Origin: UMGS1649 sp045604405
GTDB taxonomy: Bacteria; Bacillota; Clostridia; TANB77; CAG-465
Assembly: GCA_045604405.1 (NCBI GenBank)
Contig: JAZUNZ010000018.1
Span: forward strand, 1-64,000
DNA: 64,000 nt
Reading direction: 5' to 3'
The notes beneath the pieces were generated by a model. It was not told the DNA's origin. It was given only the letters and a program-made list of their open reading frames with translations, and did no database searches. The translations under genes and the position numbers were made by a program. Positions within the stretch are counted from its first letter, which is position 1, and each line of letters opens with the position of its first letter. Shown piece by piece: positions 39,653-48,428 of the stretch.

Positions 39653-41380
39653 ATGGAAGATAATATACAGACAATTATTGCGGTTATAATATCTGCGTTT
39701 CTTCTTTTCATATTTCCTGTATACATGGCGTATGAAAAGAAAGACGACATTTCTTATGCTTTAGCAATGAGATACACTCAAGATTTGGTGGATAACGTAA
39801 GAAGTAAAGGATATATATCTAAAGACATGTACGAAGATTATAGGGCAAAACTTAAATTAACAGGAAATTCTTATGATATAGAAATGACACATGAGTACAA
39901 CAGATATGATCCTATAACTAATTATTATACAATTAAAGACCAAAAATATACACTTGTAAAAACAAGTACAAGAGAAGAAAAAGAAGAATATGAAAGAACG
40001 GTTATAGAACAAGCTATGCAGCTAGGCAAACTTAAAAGCAAAGCTTCTCAAACAGAAATAGATGCATATTTAGATACAAACTATGAATTACAAAGCATAC
40101 ATAAAGTCGAAGATACATACAAACTATCTACAGAAGTTTATACAACCGGACATATAGTAGGTGTTTTAAATGGTGAGAGAAAATTACTTCTTAATTCAGA
40201 CGGTTCAGAAGTAATATGTAGTGATGATGCAAAGTCTAATGATAACTGTCAATATGCATACATAATGAATGTGGATGATAACTTTAATATAACTATAAAA
40301 AATACTAATATAACGCTTGCAACAGTAATATATAATATGGTTACAGCAAACACATTAGACAGCAACACAAGAATATATGTAAATTATGGTGGCTCAATTC
40401 TTTCAAGTAAATGGTATGGCGACATAGACTATGCTAAAATGAAGCATGACACATTAAGATTAACTGAAAATGGAATAAAAGAAACAATTATTCTTACAGA
40501 TGCTAGACATTACGAGAAGGGAAAGGACATGCCTAGTGTATATATTCCTGTTAGCAATAATGAAAATACAAGATATATAATCGAGTTTGAGGCAAAGCCT
40601 GAAGCTACAACAGAATTAAGAGAAAAAGGCAATATCCAATTAGACAAATATTCTGGTTATAATTTTGCTTTAGGAAACAGCAAGATTAATAACACAGCAG
40701 ATAGATTATCTATAAGCGTTGGTGTTAATGGTGTAAGTTTAATCGTTGCGAGTGAATCTAGCATGAGTAATGGAAGTAAATTCTATTTGCCGTTATATGA
40801 TCAAATAATAGTAGACGAAGCGGGAAATGAAAGTAAAATAGAAACGAAAAGGAAAGTTACGGACTATATTAGTTTGAGATTATATTATGAAAATGGATAT
40901 TTGAAAATTAAAGCAACAGGAAAACAAAACGTAGAAGATTATGACGAAAAGAGTTTTTTAGCTCCTTATATGCGTGAGTATTATTCTAAATTGGATGTAA
41001 TAATAAATAATCCAAAGAAAGGAATAACTCATAATACAGCCACATACACAACATCTTCTGGCTTGAAGACAAGATACAAAATTGAAGTTGGCGAAGAAAG
41101 TCTATGGGTAGAAGCATTTGGTAATAAGATAAAAAGAGATACAATATTATCTTATGCAACAAGTATAAATGATTACGCAAAGATAAAAGTGGAATTTGTA
41201 AAAAAAGAAAGTGGCTTATATGTTGCATATCTGTATATAAACGGAGTAAAAGTAGGAGAAAGCATAGAAATGGAAACAATACCAAAACCGGATGTAGTTG
41301 GTATGTCAATAATAGGAACAGAGTCACAATCTTTTTTAGGATATATAAGAAATGTAAAAATATATGAAATGGGTGATTAA
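39653..41380 (+). CDS. Large pilin-like subunit with LamG-type domain
   Basis: 575 residues. The N-terminus MEDNIQ followed by a hydrophobic helix (7-27) and DISYALAMRYTQDLVDNVRSKGYIS is clearly paralogous to that of the 1202-residue protein. Residues about 180-270 form a second shared domain (NTNITLATVIYN). The C-terminal 300 residues, rich in beta strands, end like a LamG/concanavalin-type fold (AYLYINGVKVGESIEME ... GYIRNVKIYEMG), possibly binding glycans. Likely an adhesin tip or side subunit. Ends where the next gene's GTG begins. Confidence 0.62.
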   Translation: MEDNIQTIIAVIISAFLLFIFPVYMAYEKKDDISYALAMRYTQDLVDNVRSKGYISKDMYEDYRAKLKLTGNSYDIEMTHEYNRYDPITNYYTIKDQKYTLVKTSTREEKEEYERTVIEQAMQLGKLKSKASQTEIDAYLDTNYELQSIHKVEDTYKLSTEVYTTGHIVGVLNGERKLLLNSDGSEVICSDDAKSNDNCQYAYIMNVDDNFNITIKNTNITLATVIYNMVTANTLDSNTRIYVNYGGSILSSKWYGDIDYAKMKHDTLRLTENGIKETIILTDARHYEKGKDMPSVYIPVSNNENTRYIIEFEAKPEATTELREKGNIQLDKYSGYNFALGNSKINNTADRLSISVGVNGVSLIVASESSMSNGSKFYLPLYDQIIVDEAGNESKIETKRKVTDYISLRLYYENGYLKIKATGKQNVEDYDEKSFLAPYMREYYSKLDVIINNPKKGITHNTATYTTSSGLKTRYKIEVGEESLWVEAFGNKIKRDTILSYATSINDYAKIKVEFVKKESGLYVAYLYINGVKVGESIEMETIPKPDVVGMSIIGTESQSFLGYIRNVKIYEMGD

Positions 41381-41803
41381 GTGGAGGATATTACAACAAG
41401 AGTTATAGTAATAGCAGTTAATATATTTGTAACGATAGCAATTGTGTCATTAGTAATTATTATGTTCTTTCAGATGCAAGACATATATGGTGTTGTTGCA
41501 AAAACTAATACGTCCATATATGAGAGATTTAATAATGTATATTCTATGTACAATGGAAGAACAATGACTGGGTTAGGACTGCTTAATACTATAAAAAAAT
41601 ATGAAAGTAAAACAGATCAAAATATAACCGTTAGTTATCCTGGAAGTGGTGAAGTAAAAGATTATGCTTTAAAAAACAATATAAGGGAATCGGTACATTT
41701 AAAAAGCTTAATGGAAAATGAAGATGGATATAAATATGAAAATAAATATAACGTAACGGTAGAAACATCGGATAATGGACAGATAACAATTAGATTTTAT
41801 TAG
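41381..41803 (+). CDS. Small pilin-like subunit 2
   Basis: 140 residues. Starts with GTG 41381 immediately after the previous stop; the N-terminus MEDITTR and a hydrophobic helix (about 8-30) match the other small subunits, and MYNGRTMTGLGLLN recalls MNGSEVISA-type turns in the major candidate. No prepilin cleavage motif. Probably an initiation or minor subunit. Confidence 0.55.
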   Translation: MEDITTRVIVIAVNIFVTIAIVSLVIIMFFQMQDIYGVVAKTNTSIYERFNNVYSMYNGRTMTGLGLLNTIKKYESKTDQNITVSYPGSGEVKDYALKNNIRESVHLKSLMENEDGYKYENKYNVTVETSDNGQITIRFY

Positions 41804-41823
41804 AAAGGTTGGTGCGATAATAT

Positions 41824-42225
41824 ATGGAGCAATCTGCATTTGAAGCGGTAATGATAGGTGTTAATGTATTTATATTTGTTATTGCACTAACAGCTGGAAT
41901 AATGTTAATGACAAGCGTTTTAGATATGGTAAACTATGCAAATCAAACAGCTATAAGAGGAATGAATGGAACTCTAGCAGAAAGTATAGGAATTGTTCAT
42001 GAAAGAACATATTCAGGCGAACAACTACTGTCATATTATCGTAGAGTAGACGAGTCAAAATATAATTTTCAAGTCAGAGATTCTGAATTGGGTAATGATA
42101 AAGGACTAAAATCATATATAGAGTCAATGTCTATATACAATTATTTAGATAAAGAATTTGAACTACAATATAAAGGAATTGTTAATAACAAAGAGACGTA
42201 TGTATTTGTACTTAAACAAGATTAA
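41824..42225 (+). CDS. Small pilin-like subunit 3
   Basis: 133 residues with MEQSAFEAVM and a hydrophobic helix (about 9-30). The rest shows one alpha helix and a short beta part, including HERTYSGEQLLSYYRR, which resembles the corresponding region in subunit 2. Precedes the giant 1202-residue subunit by 17 bp. Confidence 0.55.
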   Translation: MEQSAFEAVMIGVNVFIFVIALTAGIMLMTSVLDMVNYANQTAIRGMNGTLAESIGIVHERTYSGEQLLSYYRRVDESKYNFQVRDSELGNDKGLKSYIESMSIYNYLDKEFELQYKGIVNNKETYVFVLKQD

Positions 42226-42242
42226 AGAAAGGAAATATAATA

Positions 42243-45200
42243 ATGAAAGATAATATAAGCATTATATTTGCAGCAATAATAGGTGTAATTTTAATAGTTA
42301 TATTACCACTATTTAGCATATTAGATAGGCAAGATAGCATGGCATATAATGTTGTACTAACTCAAACAACTAAGTTTGTAGACAATATACGAAATAATGG
42401 ATTTATAGATAGAGATTCTTACAATAATTATATATCTGCTCTTGCAAGTACGGCAAATACATACAAAGTTGAACTTGAAGTATATAAGAAAAGACTAATT
42501 CCAGATGTAGAATCAGGCAAAGATGTATATATAGAAGATGTTGAATTATTTAATACAATGGATGTGCTAGAAGTAATAGAAAGCGAAGAGAGTATAGAAA
42601 ATTCAAACGAGAAAAACAATGTATATCTATTGAAAGAAAATGACGAGGTATATATAAAGGTTTACAATACCAATATGACTACAGGAAGCATATTGTACAA
42701 TTTTTTTGCTGGAACCTATATAGATAAAGTTATAGACATAAGTTACGGTGGAATTGTAAACAATGTAAATTGGGAACTTTTTGATAAAATAAATGCAAGC
42801 GCTATAGATATTCCAGAAGTATTAATGGAAGTGCCTGTTAATGCAAAAAATAAAACAAATATAATGAAAATAACAGACAATGATGAACTTGAACCAGTAG
42901 ATTGCCAAATGTATCCTGAATATTGCGAAGATGGAGTTTCAGGAAGTCAGGCAGAGCAATATACATATTTATATGATCTAACATATCCTGAAAATAAAAC
43001 AATAAATATTGCTGTAGAGCTTAAAAATATGGATTATATAGCTATAGGAGAAAATAAATTAGCTAGTTTAGATGAAATGACTGAAGAGAAATTTAACAAA
43101 GCTAAAGACTATATAATAGCAAACTTTATTCAGCTAAATGAAATGATTGCGGATGTTGATTTAAAATACAGAGGAAAAGACGGATATTATATGTTTAATA
43201 TAATATTGACAAACGTGGAGATATTTTCTGTAGATCTACTTTCAACGTTTGCTAGCGTATCTATTCTTCCTGGCTTAGGACAAGATTTAGACGGAACACT
43301 ATCTATAGGAGCAGAAAGTGTAAGAATAGAACTTGTGGATGAATTATCTGTACATACAGTAACAATTTCAGAACCAATCCATTGGAATAAATTTTTAGAA
43401 ACAGGAAGTTTATCGGATTCTTTAATGACTAGTAAAGAAGTATATGTAGACTTAGATATTGCGTTTATTATTTCATATACAGGAATAGATGAAAAATTAG
43501 ATGTGAAGTCAGCAGTAGAAAACAATTTGTCAATAGAAGCTGCATTGACTGATGGTATAGAAATTTTTACAGCTTCAGAACTAAAAACTAAGTATAAAGT
43601 AGATTTAAATACAAGAACTGCTGGACACGTGCTAGTTAAGTTTAAATATAAATCTGAAAATTTAGATAGCACAGCAAACTATATAAGCTTATCACCTGGC
43701 TGGATAACAACAGATATAATAGGCGATGATGATTACCGCTATGATGGCTTTGATTACACTACAAAATATGCATATGGTGCTGAAAGTAGTAGATATAGAG
43801 TAATAGTAGACAATAGTGAGCCAGTAGCGCCAAAAATATCATTAGATGGTATACGAGTAAATGATGATGCACTATGGTATATCAGACAAAATGTCCTATT
43901 AAGTGTAAATGAATCTGTGTTAGATACAATTATGATAGGTAATAAATCAACTGTAGGAGGATCTGGAGTAGCAAGAAATACTTTGACTTTAACAGGTGCA
44001 ACTCAACTTGGAGAGACTGAGAATACAGATTATATAATACAAAACGAGGGAACAACTTATGCTGTAGCTAAGGCGTACGATTATTTAGGAAATGTCGTTT
44101 CAACAAAACAGACTGCTATAAGGCTAGATAAAACACCTCCAACAACACCAGTAGTAACAATAACAGGAACAAAAGGAGAACAAGGCTGGTATAAATCAAA
44201 CGTAACTTTAACGGTTTCGCCGGGAAGCGATGCTGGTAGTGGAGTTGCAAAAACAACATATCAAATAAGTGGAGTTCAAACTGTTACTGAAAGGGAGTTA
44301 CCACAAAGCAAAAGTGTAGTATTAACTGAAAATGGATTTAATAGAGTTATAATTACTACTTATGATGTAGCAGGAAACTATACACAAAAGACAGTAGATG
44401 TTAAGATAGACAAGACCACTCCTTTAGGAGTAGAATTGAAGATAATTTCTGGCTCTAAAAACACAAATGGTTGGTATAATACAGATGTAACTGTTCAAAT
44501 AGAAGGCCAAAGCAACAATTCTCCATCAGGTATAGCTAAAAGGGAATACCAATTAATTGGTACAGATGGAGGAGCAAATATATCTAAAACAAAATTTGAT
44601 GGAAATCAAGAAGTAACTGTGACCCAAAGCGGAAAATATACTTTGAAAGCATTTACATATAACGTGGCAGGAAACGTACAAGTACAACAAATTACATTTA
44701 ACATAGATAAAGATGCACCAAATAAGCCGACGGTAAATGTAACTTCAGAAAAGCCAATTTATAACGGATGGTACAGTAACAATATTACAGTAACACTTAA
44801 CTCTAATAAAGATGTAGGCCCTTCAACAGAACAAAGCTTTAGCTATGTTTCTACAATAGCTGGAACAAGTTCTAAAAGGACAGAAACAACACCACCTAAA
44901 GTTATAAATATAAACAATGACGGCATCTATACTTATGATGTATATTCTGTAGACTATGCAAGTAATGAGTCACATGTTCAAAGCGAAGTAAAGGTAGATA
45001 AAACACCTCCAAATAGTGCAGATTTTGTTATAACAGGAACTAAAGGATTAGACAATTGGTATGTATCTGATGTAGACATATCATATACTGGTGGTTCAGA
45101 TGCTACTAGTGGAATAAAATCAATTGTGCTATCTCAAATGAGGCTTACAACAAATACTCCTGGAACAGAAGTAATAATGACGACAGAAGATAACGCTGGA

Positions 45201-45851
45201 AACAAAGTTCAAAAATATACAACTATAAAATTGGACAAGATAAGTCCTACAGCACCAATTGTTAATTTACCAACAGTTACAGGCTATGGAATAACAGGTG
45301 TAAATATGTATAACAAAAATGTAGATATAACAATTACACCTGGAAGTGATGAGTATATAGACAGAACAACATGTAAAGTGTTAAATACACAAACAAATAA
45401 AGAGATAATATCAGAAAATAATAATTTAGAATTAAGTCTTAATGAAAACGGTAAGTATGAAGTAATAACATATGCTTACGATAAAGCTGGAAATAAAACT
45501 ACAGCATCAAAAGTAATATGGATAAACAAAGATAAGCCTTTAAGGCCGAAAATCGCTAGTATAGATGGACAACAAATTACAAATAATGCAACTCAAACAG
45601 TAACTGGTAATAATAGCAGGTTAAATATAGAGGTTGTTGATGTTGAAATTGGAAGCACATTAAAGGTGGTAGTAGTAAAATCAGAAACTTATGAAAAGAA
45701 GGAAGCAACAATACAAGTAACTAAAGAAAAGGAACTAGTATCAATATTATTAGAAGAAAAAGGAACGTATACAATTACAGCAACGCAAACAAACATGTAT
45801 GGAACGGGAAGCGATATAAGCGTTGGAAACTATAATTATAAATATGAATAG
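42243..45851 (+). CDS. Giant pilin-like adhesin with Ig-type repeats
   Basis: 1202 residues. The first 250 are paralogous to the LamG subunit (MKDNIS..., helix 7-27, FVDNIRNNGFI, NTNMTTGSILYN). Residues about 250-520 are a further domain. Then about six Ig-like repeats of 95-100 residues begin near 522, 628, 723, 821, 919 and 998, each opening with DK(T/D)xP and having a WY at about 17-20 residues later. Such tandem domains form rigid stalks in adhesins. No LPxTG and no cysteine-rich end; the N-terminal helix probably keeps it in the appendage. Followed by a 404-residue subunit. Confidence 0.65.
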   Translation: MKDNISIIFAAIIGVILIVILPLFSILDRQDSMAYNVVLTQTTKFVDNIRNNGFIDRDSYNNYISALASTANTYKVELEVYKKRLIPDVESGKDVYIEDVELFNTMDVLEVIESEESIENSNEKNNVYLLKENDEVYIKVYNTNMTTGSILYNFFAGTYIDKVIDISYGGIVNNVNWELFDKINASAIDIPEVLMEVPVNAKNKTNIMKITDNDELEPVDCQMYPEYCEDGVSGSQAEQYTYLYDLTYPENKTINIAVELKNMDYIAIGENKLASLDEMTEEKFNKAKDYIIANFIQLNEMIADVDLKYRGKDGYYMFNIILTNVEIFSVDLLSTFASVSILPGLGQDLDGTLSIGAESVRIELVDELSVHTVTISEPIHWNKFLETGSLSDSLMTSKEVYVDLDIAFIISYTGIDEKLDVKSAVENNLSIEAALTDGIEIFTASELKTKYKVDLNTRTAGHVLVKFKYKSENLDSTANYISLSPGWITTDIIGDDDYRYDGFDYTTKYAYGAESSRYRVIVDNSEPVAPKISLDGIRVNDDALWYIRQNVLLSVNESVLDTIMIGNKSTVGGSGVARNTLTLTGATQLGETENTDYIIQNEGTTYAVAKAYDYLGNVVSTKQTAIRLDKTPPTTPVVTITGTKGEQGWYKSNVTLTVSPGSDAGSGVAKTTYQISGVQTVTERELPQSKSVVLTENGFNRVIITTYDVAGNYTQKTVDVKIDKTTPLGVELKIISGSKNTNGWYNTDVTVQIEGQSNNSPSGIAKREYQLIGTDGGANISKTKFDGNQEVTVTQSGKYTLKAFTYNVAGNVQVQQITFNIDKDAPNKPTVNVTSEKPIYNGWYSNNITVTLNSNKDVGPSTEQSFSYVSTIAGTSSKRTETTPPKVININNDGIYTYDVYSVDYASNESHVQSEVKVDKTPPNSADFVITGTKGLDNWYVSDVDISYTGGSDATSGIKSIVLSQMRLTTNTPGTEVIMTTEDNAGNKVQKYTTIKLDKISPTAPIVNLPTVTGYGITGVNMYNKNVDITITPGSDEYIDRTTCKVLNTQTNKEIISENNNLELSLNENGKYEVITYAYDKAGNKTTASKVIWINKDKPLRPKIASIDGQQITNNATQTVTGNNSRLNIEVVDVEIGSTLKVVVVKSETYEKKEATIQVTKEKELVSILLEEKGTYTITATQTNMYGTGSDISVGNYNYKYE

Positions 45852-45870
45852 ATAAGGAAGGAGAAACAGT

Positions 45871-47085
45871 ATGAAGTTAACAGATTTTGCTTTAATATTT
45901 GTTGCAGTATTTATCCCTATAATAGCAATTGTATATATAAATACTTCTTTTGTAGTTAAAGCAGAGAAGCAGGAGATGTATTACAAAAACATAATGAACT
46001 CAGCAGTTAGCGATGCTGTTTCTTCAATGAAACAGGTAGAGAATGAGGATCAAGATATAGACTATGGTTATTCAGGAATTGTAGACAATAAGGTAAGTAT
46101 CAATGCAGACATTGCAGTATCTACATTTTACAACTCACTTGGAAACAATTTTAATATAAAAGATAACCCTTATTCAATGAATAATTTAAAAATGTATATA
46201 CCTGTAGTTGCGGTATTAGATTATGATGGGATATATATTCATTCGGCAGAGCAAGAGCAAAGTGGAGATATAAGTTTTGTAACAAAGCCAAAAGTATATT
46301 ATACGTATAGTTATGTTTTAACAAAATCCACATCAGCAATTGTAGGAACAGATGAGACAGAATATAACATAGTGGCTTTAGATACGTTAGAAAATATAGA
46401 AAGTGTAAGAAACAATTTGCTAAGCAAATGTGTATATGAGATTACATTTACAATGGACGATTATGTATATCTTAATGTTTACGAAATAACGAGTGAAAAC
46501 ACCATAGGAAAAACACTAGTGTCTACTAAGTTTTACGTGAGGGACAACGCTAATAATGATGATTTAATATATGGAATAAGTCTTCTAAGCGGTAGTGAGC
46601 GCAATTTAAAACAAGACATAGTAGAACACTTGTCTTTAGTAAGACAAAGAATTATTGCCCAAATAGGCATGAAGGAAATATCTTATGCAGTAAATGAGCA
46701 TAATGTATATGCTAAGCAACTTGGAATTAAATATTCATTTGCATTCTCTGTAGAATCAGATTCTGAATGGTATGAAACTATGGATGGTATAGGTATGGTT
46801 GCAATAATACAAGGAATTTCTTTGGGCAACAGATATTTGAATTATAAAGCATACAGTGCATCAGACCTAGTTATATCTAAAAAATACTATGTAACAGAGG
46901 GGATTACCATAGAGGGAAAAGATTTAGCATATTTTGAAAAAGATTTATATCATATATCTCAAAACTGTGAAGTGTATAAAGAATATATAAATAAAACAGG
47001 AAAAACATTAATTCCTGCATATTATTTGAAAAAAGCAGACGCTGCTACACAAGGATTTAATCCTTGTCCAATATGCAAGCCATAG
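45871..47085 (+). CDS. Pilin-like protein with C-terminal zinc-type motif
   Basis: 404 residues. A short N-tail (MKLTDFA) and hydrophobic helix (about 6-30) match the group, then a long helical and beta region. The end has YHISQNCEVYKEY and, 25 residues later, GFNPCPICKP: a His/Cys plus CxxC arrangement like that of the small Ada-type metal module found at the end of many secreted proteins. It may bind zinc outside the cell. Start behind AAGGAGAA. Confidence 0.55.
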   Translation: MKLTDFALIFVAVFIPIIAIVYINTSFVVKAEKQEMYYKNIMNSAVSDAVSSMKQVENEDQDIDYGYSGIVDNKVSINADIAVSTFYNSLGNNFNIKDNPYSMNNLKMYIPVVAVLDYDGIYIHSAEQEQSGDISFVTKPKVYYTYSYVLTKSTSAIVGTDETEYNIVALDTLENIESVRNNLLSKCVYEITFTMDDYVYLNVYEITSENTIGKTLVSTKFYVRDNANNDDLIYGISLLSGSERNLKQDIVEHLSLVRQRIIAQIGMKEISYAVNEHNVYAKQLGIKYSFAFSVESDSEWYETMDGIGMVAIIQGISLGNRYLNYKAYSASDLVISKKYYVTEGITIEGKDLAYFEKDLYHISQNCEVYKEYINKTGKTLIPAYYLKKADAATQGFNPCPICKP

Positions 47086-47098
47086 GAGGAACGAGTAG

Positions 47099-48418
47099 AT
47101 GGAAAAAAAGTCAAAAACTAAAACAAAAAAATCTAAGCCAAGAGTTAGAATTAAGAAAAAATTCGTAGCAGTACTTTTTTTAATACTAATTGGTTTGTTG
47201 ATAGGAATTGTATATGGAATAAGAGCTTTAATTATAAACTTGCAATATATGAGATATACAGAAAAAATGTATGACTATGGACTCGCAACTTTATATAATA
47301 ATGGAAAAGCTACAGCTACTCAAAAGGTATCAAATGAGGAAATGCTAAAGATACTTTTAGCAGCAGTAAATGGAAAGACAGACATAGATTCCATTTATTA
47401 TTCTGAAGCTGAATTAGAACAAGATAAATGGTTACAATATGCAACTGACTTGAAATTTACAAACAATATAAACAAAGACAATCTGAAAGAAAGGGCGAGC
47501 AATACAGAAATGGTTTTGATAGCTTCTAGAGCATTACAAAGCGTTTCTAAAGTTGACGTACAACCAGCAGAGTTAAAATTAAGCGCATCCAAGCTTGCAC
47601 AATTTACTTATGATGAACAACAAGATATTGCAAAAGCAGTTAGCATGGAAATTGTTAAGAATAAAAACTCTGCAGTATCAGGCAATTATATTTTAAAAGG
47701 TGAGTTAAATAAATTAGCCGTTACAATAATTGAAAAATATGCAACAATATATTATAATTCAGTACAATTAAACGAACAAGGCGTGACAGAAAGAACAGAT
47801 GTAAATATTGTTACAGATAAGAATAAAATGCCAAATAACTATAAAGAGTATCCATATATTATAGACAGTATACCAACAGAAGTTTATGAATATGATTTTG
47901 ATATAATGACAGAAAGGACAGCGCAAACACCTAAAGAGGCATATAAATATATGGGCAGTTTATATGGCCAGATTGACGAATTATTAGTAAATTATTTTGA
48001 TACAATTTTAAATGTAGATTATGCAAATATAACAACTAAATCGTTTTTACAGAGTATAGAAAATTCTGTGGTATATAAACTTTCAGAACAAGACGTGGAA
48101 GAATATGTAGAATATGTAAAGGAACATAAGATAAAATTGATGGGAAAGGCCGAGCCTCTACTACCAATAATATATAATAATGGTGAACAATACATAGTTC
48201 GTACAAAATTAACATTTGAGGTTTTAAATTCAAATACCGAGTACAACTTGTTATTTGGAGACGAGAATCAATCAGTAAAATACAATGGTAAAACAATTAC
48301 AATGTATGTAGAGGTACCAATGGGAATGACATTAAACTCATGGTCTCTTAGAGTATATGTAGCTACTCTAGCAAATCACCTGTTGGCAAACAGTACAAAT
48401 GTAGTAGTGGAAGAATAG
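47099..48418 (+). CDS. Membrane-anchored assembly protein of unknown type
   Basis: 439 residues. A long basic cytoplasmic tail of about 24 residues (Lys-rich) precedes one membrane helix (about 24-46). Outside, about 65-145 has two degenerate stretches that recall SLH motifs (NEEMLKILLAAVNG; WLQYATDLKF ... ASNTEMVLIASRAL). The rest (150-439) is mixed alpha/beta. No family is recognised. The position between pilin-like subunits and the large secreted protein suggests an anchoring or assembly role; this is inference from context. Confidence 0.5.
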   Translation: MEKKSKTKTKKSKPRVRIKKKFVAVLFLILIGLLIGIVYGIRALIINLQYMRYTEKMYDYGLATLYNNGKATATQKVSNEEMLKILLAAVNGKTDIDSIYYSEAELEQDKWLQYATDLKFTNNINKDNLKERASNTEMVLIASRALQSVSKVDVQPAELKLSASKLAQFTYDEQQDIAKAVSMEIVKNKNSAVSGNYILKGELNKLAVTIIEKYATIYYNSVQLNEQGVTERTDVNIVTDKNKMPNNYKEYPYIIDSIPTEVYEYDFDIMTERTAQTPKEAYKYMGSLYGQIDELLVNYFDTILNVDYANITTKSFLQSIENSVVYKLSEQDVEEYVEYVKEHKIKLMGKAEPLLPIIYNNGEQYIVRTKLTFEVLNSNTEYNLLFGDENQSVKYNGKTITMYVEVPMGMTLNSWSLRVYVATLANHLLANSTNVVVEE

Positions 48419-48428
48419 GGAGGTAACA

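Noticed and set aside
42243..45851. CRISPR array or DNA repeat cluster
   Set aside because: The repeats are protein-domain repeats of about 95-100 codons with diverged DNA, not short exact repeats with spacers. No CRISPR array or cas gene was seen in the window.
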